This document shows positions 26,125 to 35,549 of a DNA stretch of 64,000 bases, piece by piece (position 1 is the stretch's first letter; every line of letters begins with the position of its first letter). The stretch comes from Deltaproteobacteria bacterium GWA2_38_16 (GTDB lineage Bacteria; Bdellovibrionota; JACOXK01; 2-02-FULL-40-11): positions 48,248-112,247 of the forward strand of contig MGPE01000002.1 of NCBI GenBank assembly GCA_001797335.1, in the 5' to 3' direction. The notes under the pieces are model-generated. The model was not told the origin of the DNA. It ran no database searches and was given only the letters and a program-made list of their open reading frames with translations. Position numbers and translations under genes: made by a program.

Positions 26125-26516
26125 CACCGAAACTTACAATTCATAAAGAACGTTTTATAAAGGACCTACAGCGAAAAATTAAAATTTCAGGTATTTTGGA
26201 CATTGCCACCATGAAGCTTATTGCCATTCATCAAAGAGGCACCAAGAGAGACTTTGTAGATCTTTATTTTATTTTAAAATCCATTCCTTTTGATCAAATC
26301 GCCTCTTATGCCATACGCCGCTTTGGAAAAGAACGTATTAACCCCTTTCAGATTGGGAAATCCCTGGTTTATTTTTCCGATGCCGATAGTGATCCCGATC
26401 CCAATTATAAAAACAAGTGTCACACACCCTGGGAAACCATTAAAGAATTCTTTAGAAAGCACATCAAGCAGTTCGTGTGGGATTTAGAAAACGAACTTAA
26501 AACAAATCAAAAATAG
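26121..26516 (+). CDS. AbiEii-like C-terminal remnant or minimal toxin
   Basis: The 131-residue product starts at the ATG overlapping the previous stop (26121-26124). It contains the second half of an AbiEii/DUF1814 protein: ILDIATMKLIAIHQRGTKRD followed by FVDLYFIL and a helical C-terminus. The catalytic first half, with GG-T and S-x-D-x-D, is missing. It is either a decayed toxin or a reduced partner protein. The clean overlap and operator upstream argue that the unit is still expressed. Confidence 0.6.
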   Translation: MTPKLTIHKERFIKDLQRKIKISGILDIATMKLIAIHQRGTKRDFVDLYFILKSIPFDQIASYAIRRFGKERINPFQIGKSLVYFSDADSDPDPNYKNKCHTPWETIKEFFRKHIKQFVWDLENELKTNQK

Positions 26517-26525
26517 CATCTTCAG

Positions 26526-26553
26526 TTGACAAACAAAAAAGTCGCAGTACACT
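26526..26553 (+). promoter_or_regulatory. Candidate promoter of the 1211-residue lipoprotein
   Basis: TTGACA at 26526-26531 and TACACT at 26548-26553 are 16 bases apart. An AGGA at 26574-26577 lies ten bases before the ATG at 26588, so this gene, unlike several others here, has a normal leader. Confidence 0.5.
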
Positions 26554-26587
26554 TAAAACTGTAGAACGTATGTAGGATTAATATTTC

Positions 26588-29500
26588 ATGAGAACTAAAG
26601 ATTATTTAACTTTTATTTTTTCTCTCTTTTTGGGTATCACTTTTGTAAGCTGCGGAGGAGGCGGTGGTGGAGGGGGTGGAGAAAGTACCAGTCCCATTGT
26701 TTCAAGCCAAGCTCCCGCTATTGAACAAGAAGCAAGCCCAATTCTGACCGCATCTTTACCTGCAACAACCTATAGCCAAAAAGACGCCCAAAAAGGGCTC
26801 GAACTCACATTTAATATTTCAAATGATACCAGTACTAAAATTTATTTTACACAAGGGAATAATGCTGTTGCTTCACCCACTGAAGATTCAAAGTTTTTAT
26901 ATCAGGGAGAATCTATTTCTATTAGCGCTGATACTGTTTTTAAATTTTTAATTGTCCCCTCTAAAGGAAAAAAAATTGAAACCTCATTATCTTACTCTTT
27001 TGATCTAACACCCCCAGTATCCCCAGAAATAAAATTAAGTTCAAATGCTGGCTTCTACAGCAATGAACTACAAGTAACCATAGAAAATAAATCTCAAGAA
27101 AAAGCACAATTATATTATGCATTATCTGATGGTATTTTAAACATAATTCAAGACGCCGATGATCTAAACACAAAAGTTAAAGCAGGAAACGTTAAAATTT
27201 ATCAACAGTCATTTAATCTTCCGTGCCCCGCTGAAGGATTAAATGAAGGGGAAGAAGGAAAACTTCAAGCAATTGCCATGGACAGTACGGGTAATTTAAG
27301 CAGTCCTTCTGCCATAACTACATTTGTTTGTGACAAAACTCCCCCCATAATAAGTGCTGTAGCAGAAGCCAATGGCCACTATACGACTGACCAAGAAGTT
27401 GAAGTATCAGCGAATGAGGATGTAACCTTTTTATATAGTAAAATTAGAGGCATGGAACTAGCATTGGGCAAGACCTCTGTAAAACAAATCGATAAAGCAG
27501 CTCAGGAGAAATTAAAAATAATTTTGGACCAACATGATAGTCATTTAAGCATTAAAGCCAAAGATAAAGCTGGAAATTTTTCAACCGACATTATTTCACG
27601 TAACTACGTTATTGAAAAACAAGCATTTGTAGATGTAGAGATCACTCCCGACAAAAATCTTTTTGAAGAAGATGAATCCATTACGAACATTACTTTTAAG
27701 AAAAACATAGATCATCTAAAAGTATATGCAGCCTTGGATCGTAATTTAGACTGCAATTCTCCATCAGAGAGCGATCAAGTCCAGTTTAATAGTGGAAGTT
27801 TGGAATCCTACAATTATCTGACAACGGTTTTAGGAGGAAGAGCCGGAGAATCTCGTCATTTAAATTATTGTTATGTATTAGAGGAATCGGGTTCCATTAT
27901 TTATAGTTCACCCATGATCAGTAAAGACTTTAGCTTTGTAGAAGTTTCTCGTATTGAAACACAAAGAGATACTTTTTTAGTAGATAATTTCGCTCTGCAT
28001 GATCGTAAAATTTCATTTTCCGTAACCTCTCCTACTGGCATTCAAAAAATTTTTTATACAATAGATAATCTCTCAGATGAAAACATCCTGGATATCCCTA
28101 GCAATACAACAAACTTTTCGCATGAGATTCTCTTCCCTGCTTCTGCCAATCGGGTAGTTGTAAAAGTCAAATCTTTCAGTGGGAAAATAGTCGAAAAAAT
28201 ATTTACCAAGAAACCTGCTCAAAGAAAATGGAACAATTATATAGGAACTTTACCACTGGATTCCATCTTAGCTGTAGCGATTGATTCAAAAAATAATGTT
28301 TATTTTTCAGATCGAAAACTTGGTTTATTCAAGATAGACAATCAGGGAAAAATTCAAGCTGTCATTACTATAAAAAACGGAAAGGCATTTAGAATTTCTG
28401 GACTTATTAGAAGTATGCTTTTTGACACTCATGACAATCTTTTCATGCTTACCCCAGATCGCGTTTCAAAGATGGATACCCAAAAAAATATAACTGTTGT
28501 AGCAGGCGGTGATAGCTCAATATCCGCTCAGCCAGTCATTGAAAAAACATCTAATCTGGCCGCTACCAGTATTAGACTAAACGATGCTATTGCCCTGGAT
28601 ATGGACAAAACAGGAGCATTGTATATCGCAGAAAGAAATCGTATTCTAAAAATACTTCCTGATACACAAACGATTTATACACTTCATTATCATCCAGCGT
28701 ATGAAATTATTTCCATAGCCGCAGATAAGAATCCTATGGTATCTCATATTATATGTTTAGCTCATCTTTCTAATAGCGATAACAATATTATTATAGGAGT
28801 TTCAAGTGACAATCCAAGCTGGAATTATACTAGAGGGCAGCGAAGTGAATTTACACTCATTTCAGACATAACTAGCACTGTTCTTCCTCTGAGCCGTAAT
28901 CCTTCCAAATTATACCCTGATTATAATGATCGTTTCAACTCTCACAAAGGATATCCCTTAACCTACCAACCTTTCCCAAAATATTTTGTAAGACATGGCA
29001 AAATAACATTTGTTTTATTATCGGACGGTGACGTTATAAGCATTGATGCATTTAATAATCATCAACTCATTCGTCCATGTAGTAATGCTAATTATGCTCA
29101 GTGCCAAATTCCTTCAGGGACTAATCCTACTTCAGGGCAAGGACTTCTCATAGGACCGCCGGAAGTAGATCACAGTGACATAATTCCAAGTTTTTTAAGT
29201 ATTTCACCTACAGGAAATTTTTATTTTTCTTATTCAGATGCTAAAATTATTAAAACTTCAACCCAGGCAGGCTTATCTTTGTCAACCGTCATTAACCATT
29301 CACTCCCTAGTGTTTTAGAATACGCACAAGATATGATCAAAGATGAAGAAGACAATATGTATGTGGGGAAATTTTTAGAAACTACTACAACAGATCAATG
29401 GCAAAACACAATCCATAGATTTTATCCTTGGATTCAAAAGATTGATTTAAATAAAAATATTTCTGATGTAGTTCCAAAACCATCCAGTGCCTTTTCATAT

Positions 29501-30223
29501 TGGGAGAATGCAGAGTTAAAAGATATCTACATTGATCAAAACAAGCAGTTGTATGAAGTTCTATCCGTTTTTTATGCTGATTATCATCTTTCGAGCACCC
29601 GTAATGATGATGAACTGAAAAGATTTGTTCGAACCACAAAATATAGCATTGGGCCTAATACAGGCAATAGGATACCAGGCATATTAAATCAAGTTGTTTC
29701 CCCTGGTTTGGGTACGGGTAGTCTTATTAAGAACTCGATGTTTGTAAATAAAAAAGGAGACCTTTTTTATGTTGATCAAAATGAGACATCGATTCGCCGT
29801 CTAAATACGAATGGTCAAGATCAAGAAATGGGTGCATTATCTATAGCTAATCAAGATATCGAAAAGATTTACGAAGAAACAAATGTATATTTTTCGAGCT
29901 CTTCTAATAATCAGTCTTATATTCATAGAATTGCCAATGATGGCACCATTCAATCTGCAGCAGTAGATAGCCGCATTAGTGATATTTTAGAAGAATCAGC
30001 AGGAAGTAATGCAATAGCGAATGGAGAAGTAAATCTATGGCTGGTTCATCCCGATATAATGGAAGTTAGAAAATATTCTTTTGACTCGGATTTTTCCCCG
30101 CGTGGATCAGTGTTAATCTCCAATCATGCAAATGGCCTCATTCATCCAAAGGCGATAGTTCAGCGTGATACATCTATTTTTATTCTTGATGAAGCTTTTA
30201 TCCTTGAAGGATATTTAGAATAA
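26588..30223 (+). CDS. Giant lipoprotein with Ig-like domains and a probable beta-propeller
   Basis: The 1211-residue product has a lipoprotein signal (lipobox VSC) followed by nine glycines. Residues about 50-350 contain chitobiase-type or Ig-like modules (YSQKDAQKGLELTFNIS, SYSFDLTPPVSPEIKLSSNA, GFYSNELQVTI, FVCDKTPPIISAVAEANGHY). From about residue 550 onward there are NHL/SMP-30-like propeller segments (LAVAIDSKNNVYFSDRKLG, IALDMDKTGALYIAERNRIL). No catalytic motif was recognised. It stands alone between two divergent neighbours. It is likely exported to the outer membrane; a substrate- or surface-binding role is only inferred. Confidence 0.7.
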   Translation: MRTKDYLTFIFSLFLGITFVSCGGGGGGGGGESTSPIVSSQAPAIEQEASPILTASLPATTYSQKDAQKGLELTFNISNDTSTKIYFTQGNNAVASPTEDSKFLYQGESISISADTVFKFLIVPSKGKKIETSLSYSFDLTPPVSPEIKLSSNAGFYSNELQVTIENKSQEKAQLYYALSDGILNIIQDADDLNTKVKAGNVKIYQQSFNLPCPAEGLNEGEEGKLQAIAMDSTGNLSSPSAITTFVCDKTPPIISAVAEANGHYTTDQEVEVSANEDVTFLYSKIRGMELALGKTSVKQIDKAAQEKLKIILDQHDSHLSIKAKDKAGNFSTDIISRNYVIEKQAFVDVEITPDKNLFEEDESITNITFKKNIDHLKVYAALDRNLDCNSPSESDQVQFNSGSLESYNYLTTVLGGRAGESRHLNYCYVLEESGSIIYSSPMISKDFSFVEVSRIETQRDTFLVDNFALHDRKISFSVTSPTGIQKIFYTIDNLSDENILDIPSNTTNFSHEILFPASANRVVVKVKSFSGKIVEKIFTKKPAQRKWNNYIGTLPLDSILAVAIDSKNNVYFSDRKLGLFKIDNQGKIQAVITIKNGKAFRISGLIRSMLFDTHDNLFMLTPDRVSKMDTQKNITVVAGGDSSISAQPVIEKTSNLAATSIRLNDAIALDMDKTGALYIAERNRILKILPDTQTIYTLHYHPAYEIISIAADKNPMVSHIICLAHLSNSDNNIIIGVSSDNPSWNYTRGQRSEFTLISDITSTVLPLSRNPSKLYPDYNDRFNSHKGYPLTYQPFPKYFVRHGKITFVLLSDGDVISIDAFNNHQLIRPCSNANYAQCQIPSGTNPTSGQGLLIGPPEVDHSDIIPSFLSISPTGNFYFSYSDAKIIKTSTQAGLSLSTVINHSLPSVLEYAQDMIKDEEDNMYVGKFLETTTTDQWQNTIHRFYPWIQKIDLNKNISDVVPKPSSAFSYWENAELKDIYIDQNKQLYEVLSVFYADYHLSSTRNDDELKRFVRTTKYSIGPNTGNRIPGILNQVVSPGLGTGSLIKNSMFVNKKGDLFYVDQNETSIRRLNTNGQDQEMGALSIANQDIEKIYEETNVYFSSSSNNQSYIHRIANDGTIQSAAVDSRISDILEESAGSNAIANGEVNLWLVHPDIMEVRKYSFDSDFSPRGSVLISNHANGLIHPKAIVQRDTSIFILDEAFILEGYLE

Positions 30224-30270
30224 AAAATTTTATCCAAGCTTCCCTCAAAAATACTCTTCTTTAAAATTTC

Positions 30271-31116
30271 CTAGCTAGAAGGATAAATAATTAAATTTCC
30301 ATCTAGATCTTGATAAGCATAGCTCATGGTGGGCGTAGAATAATCAAAAGAGACATTTCCCTCACTATCGATCCCAATAGCTCCAATTTGGTATTGATGA
30401 GCTTTGACTTCTTTAAAACTTTTTTGAAAGGCATCTTCTAGCGTCATTCCATCAATAACACGCGTTACAATGCGGCTGGCCAGTGATTCATTAATAATAT
30501 GCTCTCCAATCCCAGTACACGATACCGCCGCTTTTTGGTTCGCATAGTTTCCAGCCGGCATGGCAGAGTCACTAACACGCCCTAATTTTTCAAATCCTTT
30601 TCCCCCGGTTGAAGTAGCTGCCGCTAAATGCCCTTTGTCATCTAACGCCACGGCTCCCACAGTACCCACTGGTAAACTCTTCTTTTTTTGAAGCCATACT
30701 TCTCGTTGCCGGGGAGTAATGGGGTCATAAAAAAGAAATCCTTTCTCACGAGAAAAAGCCGTAGCAAATTGTCCGCTTAAAACAGAATCCGTACTTTCTT
30801 GCAAGTGTGCTGCTACTTGAATAGGATTTTTAACATCTTCAATATTCAAGACCGCTGAAAAACGCTGAGTTTTTCCATCCATGAGTGATGCACTCATTCT
30901 GGCTTTTCCATCTTGTTGAAGTTTAGATCCTGTACCCGCATTAAAATAAGGAGAATCTTCTAAAAGGGACACGGCATAAATCACCGCTTCTACTGCAGAA
31001 TGATTTTTTAAATATAAAAAAGAATCTTCATAAATGCGTTTAAGTTCTTGATGAATGATCTCTTTATCTTGTGTGTGGACATTCCCTGCCCCACCATGAA
31101 TAATTAAAACCGCCAT
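30271..31116 (-). CDS. Isoaspartyl peptidase/L-asparaginase (Ntn hydrolase)
   Basis: The 281-residue protein is of the plant-type asparaginase/isoaspartyl dipeptidase family, made as a precursor that self-cleaves before a threonine. The threonine nucleophile is in VGTVGAVALDDKGHLAAATS, followed by TGGKGFEKLGRVSDSAMP and the conserved SCTGIGEHII. The N-terminal VLIIHGGAGNVH and YFNAGTGSKLQQDGKARMSA are typical. It would remove damaged isoaspartyl residues from peptides. It overlaps the YdcF-like gene by 13 bases. Confidence 0.9.
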   Translation of the reverse strand: MAVLIIHGGAGNVHTQDKEIIHQELKRIYEDSFLYLKNHSAVEAVIYAVSLLEDSPYFNAGTGSKLQQDGKARMSASLMDGKTQRFSAVLNIEDVKNPIQVAAHLQESTDSVLSGQFATAFSREKGFLFYDPITPRQREVWLQKKKSLPVGTVGAVALDDKGHLAAATSTGGKGFEKLGRVSDSAMPAGNYANQKAAVSCTGIGEHIINESLASRIVTRVIDGMTLEDAFQKSFKEVKAHQYQIGAIGIDSEGNVSFDYSTPTMSYAYQDLDGNLIIYPSS

Positions 31117-31655
31117 AAAATAATCCTATACCAATAATATTTTAAATATTCCAAAAAAATCACTTTCCAGCTGATCGAAGTAGCATCCACAGCATACGGA
31201 ATAATCTCGACATTGTCAGGGAAAAGTTCTCGAAAAATAAAAAAAGCTCTTTTCATATGATAATTGGATGTCACTAAAATGGCAGAACCCAACGAATGCT
31301 GAATAATATAATTTCTAGTTTGAAGTGCATTTTGATAGGTACTCGTCGATTCTTGTTCTAGATAAATTTTAGAGATATCAATCTTTTCTAGTTCTTCGGA
31401 TGAAAAAATAGCTTGAACAGATGTACGGTTTCGGGCTCCCGAAATAAATAATACCGTCGCCTTAGACTCCGTAAAGAGTTTTAAGGCTTGAGACAAACGT
31501 CCTCGCCCACCGGTTAAAGCCACCACTGCATCCACAGAAGGCGTTTCAGTAAAATTAGGATTACTCAATGATTGATAAAAATCCGAAAAAGAAAATCCCA
31601 CCGCACTCAGAAAAATAAGAATAATACTTAAAAATAATAGTGTCTTCTTTTTCAT
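31104..31655 (-). CDS. YdcF/SanA-like DUF218 membrane protein
   Basis: The 183-residue product has an N-terminal membrane segment (KKTLLFLSIILIFLSAVGFS) and a DUF218 domain (DAVVALTGGRGRLSQALKLF, ATVLFISGA, AILVTSNYHMKRAFFIF). The family is linked to envelope integrity, and its substrates are poorly known. The frame can be extended upstream to 31700, but that part (CHSCESRNL) is encoded by an interspersed repeat, so the ATG at 31655 is the real start. Confidence 0.8.
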   Translation of the reverse strand: MKKKTLLFLSIILIFLSAVGFSFSDFYQSLSNPNFTETPSVDAVVALTGGRGRLSQALKLFTESKATVLFISGARNRTSVQAIFSSEELEKIDISKIYLEQESTSTYQNALQTRNYIIQHSLGSAILVTSNYHMKRAFFIFRELFPDNVEIIPYAVDATSISWKVIFLEYLKYYWYRIILWRF

Positions 31656-31664
31656 AACGCTGAG

Positions 31665-31684
31665 ATTCCTGCTTTCGCAGGAAT
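31665..31684. repeat. Interspersed hairpin repeat upstream of the YdcF-like gene
   Basis: ATTCCTGC and GCAGGAAT form an eight-base stem with a TTTC loop, inside the familiar GAGATTCCTGCTTTCGCAGG form of interspersed repeat. It lies just upstream of the start codon and creates a spurious N-terminal extension in that frame. Confidence 0.75.
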
Positions 31685-31750
31685 GACAGGAGTGTATCAT
31701 AATTTTTATTCTTGCCTCAACTTGTAATATTTGTTAAGAAGATTTCCATT

Positions 31751-31942
31751 ATGTCACTTGCATGCGATCATTGCGGAAAAAAACCATTAGTTGGAAATAG
31801 CGTTAGCCACGCCAACAATAAGCGAAAGCGAAGAACCTTTCCCAATATTCAAACTGTTCGCGCTGTTTTAAATGGTAGTGTTCGTCGCATTCGAGTCTGC
31901 ACTCGCTGTTTACGTTCTGGTTTTATCACCAAAGCCGCTTAA
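31751..31942 (+). CDS. rpmB: Ribosomal protein L28, zinc-binding form
   Basis: The 63-residue product [20 protein letters not shown] is L28, with the conserved KRRTFPNIQ. Two C-x-x-C pairs (CDHC and CTRC) mark the zinc-containing C+ paralogue rather than the C- type. Start ATG 31751 has AAGAAGA upstream; a longer frame from 31712 is not supported. Its stop shares TTAA with the convergent spoT stop (31939-31942). Confidence 0.96.
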   Translation: MSLACDHCGKKPLVGNSVSHANNKRKRRTFPNIQTVRAVLNGSVRRIRVCTRCLRSGFITKAA

Positions 31943-34095
31943 ATTCTCTCAACAGAAATAACACCCGGTAGTGCTTCCATCGCCTTCATGACCTTTTGCA
32001 GCTGTTCCAAATCCATAATATCTACTTCAAAAGTACTAATGGCCTTTTTATCTCGAGTGGTTCGAATTTGAGCCTGAGAAATATTGACTCCTCGAGAGGT
32101 AAAAACCCGACTCATTTCCACTAAAAGCCCGGGCTCATCCTTACATACGACTTTCACTTTAATGTGATGACGAACCACTTTTGTATCTAAATCCCATTCT
32201 ACATCAATTTTTCGATCGGGATCACAGGCAAACATTTTAGCACAACCGGCTTGGTGAACAGACACTCCTCTTCCTCTCGTCACAAAACCAATAATTGGAT
32301 CTCCTGGGAGGGGGTTACAACAATGGGCAAAGCGCACCAAGACATCTTCTTCTCCCTTAATTTTAATCGCGGCTTTAGCTTTAGATTTTTTCGCCGCTTT
32401 TTGAAAAATTTGTTTTAAGAGAGAAGGCTTTTCAGATTCTTCTTTTTTAATCTCTTCTGAAGGAAATAATTTTTGAAATAGCTGAGAGGGCTGAATCAGT
32501 CCATAGCCAATAGCCACCAAAACTCCTTGGGGGTCCTTATGTCCTAATTCAGAGGCAGCTTTTGAAAATTCCGAAGTATCTACAAATTTAGAAAAACTTA
32601 AATTTTGTTTTCGAAACGCTTTTTCACAAATAGCTCTTCCCAACTCCAACCCCTTTGCCCTTTCTTGCACCTTAATAAAACTTCTAATTTTTGCTTTGGC
32701 ACGAGAGGAATGAACAAAAGAAAGCCACTCTTTATTGGGCTTAGGAGTAGCTTGCGTTAGAATTTCAATCGTATCTCCACTTTTTAATACATATCGAAGT
32801 GGGACAATTTTCCCATTCACCTTAGCCCCAATACACCGATGTCCTATCGTCGTATGAACGGCATAAGCAAAATCAATAGGTGTGGCCCCTCTGGGGAGCT
32901 CCATCACCTCTCCCTTAGGAGTAAACACATAGACATCTCCAGGAAAGAGATCTAACTTCATGGTATCTAAAAATTCTGAAGGGTCCCTAAGTTCTTTTTG
33001 CCATTCTAAAAGCTGACGAATCCAACTAAATCGCTCCACATCTTTTTTGCTCATATTACCCGCTTTATATTCCCAATGGGCCGCAATTCCCTCATCGGCA
33101 ATATGATGCATTTCTTCGGTTCGAATTTGTATTTCAAGCCTATCCCCTCCGGGGCCAATGACGGTTGTATGAAGCGACTGATAGGAATTGGCTTTGGGCA
33201 TAGCAATAAAATCTTTAAATCGACCTGGAACGGGTTTCCACACCGAATGAATAATTCCCAAAGCTTCATAGCACTCTGAAAGCGTATGAACGATAATTCG
33301 AAAAGCAATCACATCATAAATTTGTTCAAATTCTAAATTTCGGGTTTCCATTTTTTTATAAATACTAAAAAAATGTTTGGGCCTACCCATCACCTCAATA
33401 AAATTTAAATTCTGTTCTTTTAATTTTTCTCGAATTATTTCTTGTACTTTTTCAATATAGCCTTCTCGATTGGTTCGGGTTGCCACCACTTTTTCAACCA
33501 AGGATTCATAAATTTCTGGTTTTAGATATTTCAGCGAAAGATCTTCTAATTCCATTTTCATCCACCCAATCCCAAGCCTGTTAGCAATAGGTGCATAAAT
33601 ATCTGCTGTTTCTTGAGCAATGCGAAGTTGTTTACTGATGGGCAAATGAGCAAGCGTTCTCATGTTATGAAGCCGATCAGATAGTTTAATAAGCATCACC
33701 CGAATATCTTGGGCAGTGGCCAAAATCATTTTTCTAAAATTTTCAGCCTGTTTTTCATGAACATTTTTAAATGTTAAGCGAGATAATTTAGTCACTCCAT
33801 CTACAAGCTCGGCAATTTCTTTTCCAAATTCTTTCTCTAGGAATTCAAAAGTAGCCCCTGTATCCTCAATCGTATCATGTAAAATAGCGGCTACGATGGA
33901 GGGGATATCCATGTGAAGACGGGTTAAAATCATGGCCACTTCCAGAGGATGACTCACATAGGCTTCACCAGAAGCACGGGTTTGACCTCGATGGGCTTTT
34001 TCTGAAAAATCACAGGCCTTTTTAATGAGGGTGAGATCTGCATCTGGATAATAGGCGCAAATGCTTTTAAATAAATCTTCAAGAAGAAGGGTCAT
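31939..34095 (-). CDS. spoT: Bifunctional (p)ppGpp synthetase/hydrolase
   Basis: The 718-residue RelA/SpoT homologue makes and degrades the stringent alarmone. The HD hydrolase domain is intact ([26 protein letters not shown]). The synthetase domain has [13 protein letters not shown] and the RxKD motif in [20 protein letters not shown], which is typical of bifunctional Rel/SpoT rather than RelA. TGS ([20 protein letters not shown]) and C-terminal ACT domains follow. It overlaps gmk by four bases; the rpoZ gene that often lies between them is absent. Confidence 0.95.
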   Translation of the reverse strand: MTLLLEDLFKSICAYYPDADLTLIKKACDFSEKAHRGQTRASGEAYVSHPLEVAMILTRLHMDIPSIVAAILHDTIEDTGATFEFLEKEFGKEIAELVDGVTKLSRLTFKNVHEKQAENFRKMILATAQDIRVMLIKLSDRLHNMRTLAHLPISKQLRIAQETADIYAPIANRLGIGWMKMELEDLSLKYLKPEIYESLVEKVVATRTNREGYIEKVQEIIREKLKEQNLNFIEVMGRPKHFFSIYKKMETRNLEFEQIYDVIAFRIIVHTLSECYEALGIIHSVWKPVPGRFKDFIAMPKANSYQSLHTTVIGPGGDRLEIQIRTEEMHHIADEGIAAHWEYKAGNMSKKDVERFSWIRQLLEWQKELRDPSEFLDTMKLDLFPGDVYVFTPKGEVMELPRGATPIDFAYAVHTTIGHRCIGAKVNGKIVPLRYVLKSGDTIEILTQATPKPNKEWLSFVHSSRAKAKIRSFIKVQERAKGLELGRAICEKAFRKQNLSFSKFVDTSEFSKAASELGHKDPQGVLVAIGYGLIQPSQLFQKLFPSEEIKKEESEKPSLLKQIFQKAAKKSKAKAAIKIKGEEDVLVRFAHCCNPLPGDPIIGFVTRGRGVSVHQAGCAKMFACDPDRKIDVEWDLDTKVVRHHIKVKVVCKDEPGLLVEMSRVFTSRGVNISQAQIRTTRDKKAISTFEVDIMDLEQLQKVMKAMEALPGVISVERI

Positions 34096-34667
34096 TTCTT
34101 TCGCTTACTTTCAATAATGGATATCAGTTGAGATACCGCTTTTTCTACATCATCATTGACGACGTGAAACTCATATGCAGAAGAACTCTTAAGCTCTGCC
34201 TCTGCATCGGCAAGTCTTTTTTGAATACTTTTTTCGGTTTCGCTTTTTCGCCCAATGAGCCGTTTTTTTAATTCTTCAAAAGAAGGGGTATGAATAAAAA
34301 TGGTCACAGCCTCTGGATATTGCTTCTTTAAATTTTTTGCTCCCTGCACATCAATATTAAAAATGACATCTCGACCATTTTGGATATTTTCTTCTAAAAA
34401 AGATTTTTGAGTCCCGTAATAATATCCATGGACCAGTGCCCATTCTGAAAATTCATTTTTTTCAATCATCCCCTTAAAAAGGTTTTCTGAAATAAAATAA
34501 TAATCCACTCCATTTTTTTCATTAGATCGAGAAGGACGCGTTGTATATGAAATGGAAGGAATGATGTTTTTCATCCGAGAAAGAACGGCTCGACACAAGG
34601 TTGTTTTCCCTGCACCCGAAGGAGCAGAGATAATAATTAAATTCCCTGGTTTTTGACTATTCGACAT
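34092..34667 (-). CDS. gmk: Guanylate kinase
   Basis: Gmk phosphorylates GMP to GDP. The 191-residue protein has the P-loop SAPSGAGKTTLC, the GMP-binding SISYTTRPSRSNEKNGVDYY and the NIDVQGAKNLKK segment. It overlaps yicC by 11 bases and spoT by four, which places nucleotide supply and alarmone synthesis in one unit. Confidence 0.97.
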   Translation of the reverse strand: MSNSQKPGNLIIISAPSGAGKTTLCRAVLSRMKNIIPSISYTTRPSRSNEKNGVDYYFISENLFKGMIEKNEFSEWALVHGYYYGTQKSFLEENIQNGRDVIFNIDVQGAKNLKKQYPEAVTIFIHTPSFEELKKRLIGRKSETEKSIQKRLADAEAELKSSSAYEFHVVNDDVEKAVSQLISIIESKRKK

Positions 34668-35529
34668 TCTGAACTTGTTCTCTCATTTTTTCTAGCAACG
34701 ACTTACACTCTATAACTTCTTGAGTGAGTTTAAGGTCTTGTATCTTAGAACCCACGGTATTGATTTCCCGGTTCATCTCTTGAATCACAAAATCTAATTT
34801 CTTCCCAATGGCTCCTTTTTCGTGAAGGACGGATCGAAAGTGTTTCAGATGACTGCTCAACCTTTGAAGCTCCTCACCCACGTCTGCTTTATCCATGAGA
34901 TAGGCTATTTCTTGACAAAGTCTTTGGTCATCTAGTTTTTGCTCTCCCAAAAGCTTGGTCATTCTTTCTTTTAATCGTTCTTCATGTTTTTGGCTCAAAG
35001 TTTCCTTATAGAAAGACAAACCTATAATCTTTTTTTCTAATCTTTTTATATCCCTCAAGATCATTTTTTGAAGTGCATTCCCCTCTTTTTCTCTCATGAG
35101 ATTCACTTTTTTAAAGCATGTCTGTAAGATTGGAAAAAGTTTTTTAAATTCTAATTCTCTTGAAAAAGAATGTTTATAATTCCATATATTTGGCATGGAT
35201 ATTAAATGTCTTACGTGAATATCTCCCTTGAGCAGGAATTTCTTTTTTAAGTGCTGCAAGGTCTTAAAATAATAAGAAATGAGTGGTGTATTTAAAGAAG
35301 GAAAAGAAGTTTTATCTAGCCTCGTTTCTCTAAATAAAGACATCTCAATCGATCCCCGAGAAAAAAAAGATTTTAACTCTTTTAAAATCTTAGGCTCTAA
35401 AAAGGAATATTCAGGAGAGGATCGAAATTTTAATTCAAGATAGCGATTATTGAGGGTTTTAACCTCAATCGTGATGCGATCAGGGCCAATATGTGCTTCT
35501 TCACTGGCATATCCCGTCATGCTCCTCAT
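34657..35529 (-). CDS. yicC: YicC-family endoribonuclease
   Basis: The 290-residue protein opens with MRSMTGYASEEAHIGPDRIT and matches YicC_N plus the C-terminal DUF1732 (GKKLDFVIQEMNREINTVGSK). The family is a stress-linked RNase in E. coli and commonly sits before gmk, as here. Start ATG 35529 agrees with the family N-terminus (RSMTG). Confidence 0.92.
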   Translation of the reverse strand: MRSMTGYASEEAHIGPDRITIEVKTLNNRYLELKFRSSPEYSFLEPKILKELKSFFSRGSIEMSLFRETRLDKTSFPSLNTPLISYYFKTLQHLKKKFLLKGDIHVRHLISMPNIWNYKHSFSRELEFKKLFPILQTCFKKVNLMREKEGNALQKMILRDIKRLEKKIIGLSFYKETLSQKHEERLKERMTKLLGEQKLDDQRLCQEIAYLMDKADVGEELQRLSSHLKHFRSVLHEKGAIGKKLDFVIQEMNREINTVGSKIQDLKLTQEVIECKSLLEKMREQVQNVE

Positions 35530-35549
35530 AACGCATCATGTTAACAAAA

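Noticed and set aside
31656-31700. N-terminal extension of the YdcF-like gene
   Set aside because: The added residues (CHSCESRNL) are encoded by an interspersed repeat and precede a normal signal-anchor start.
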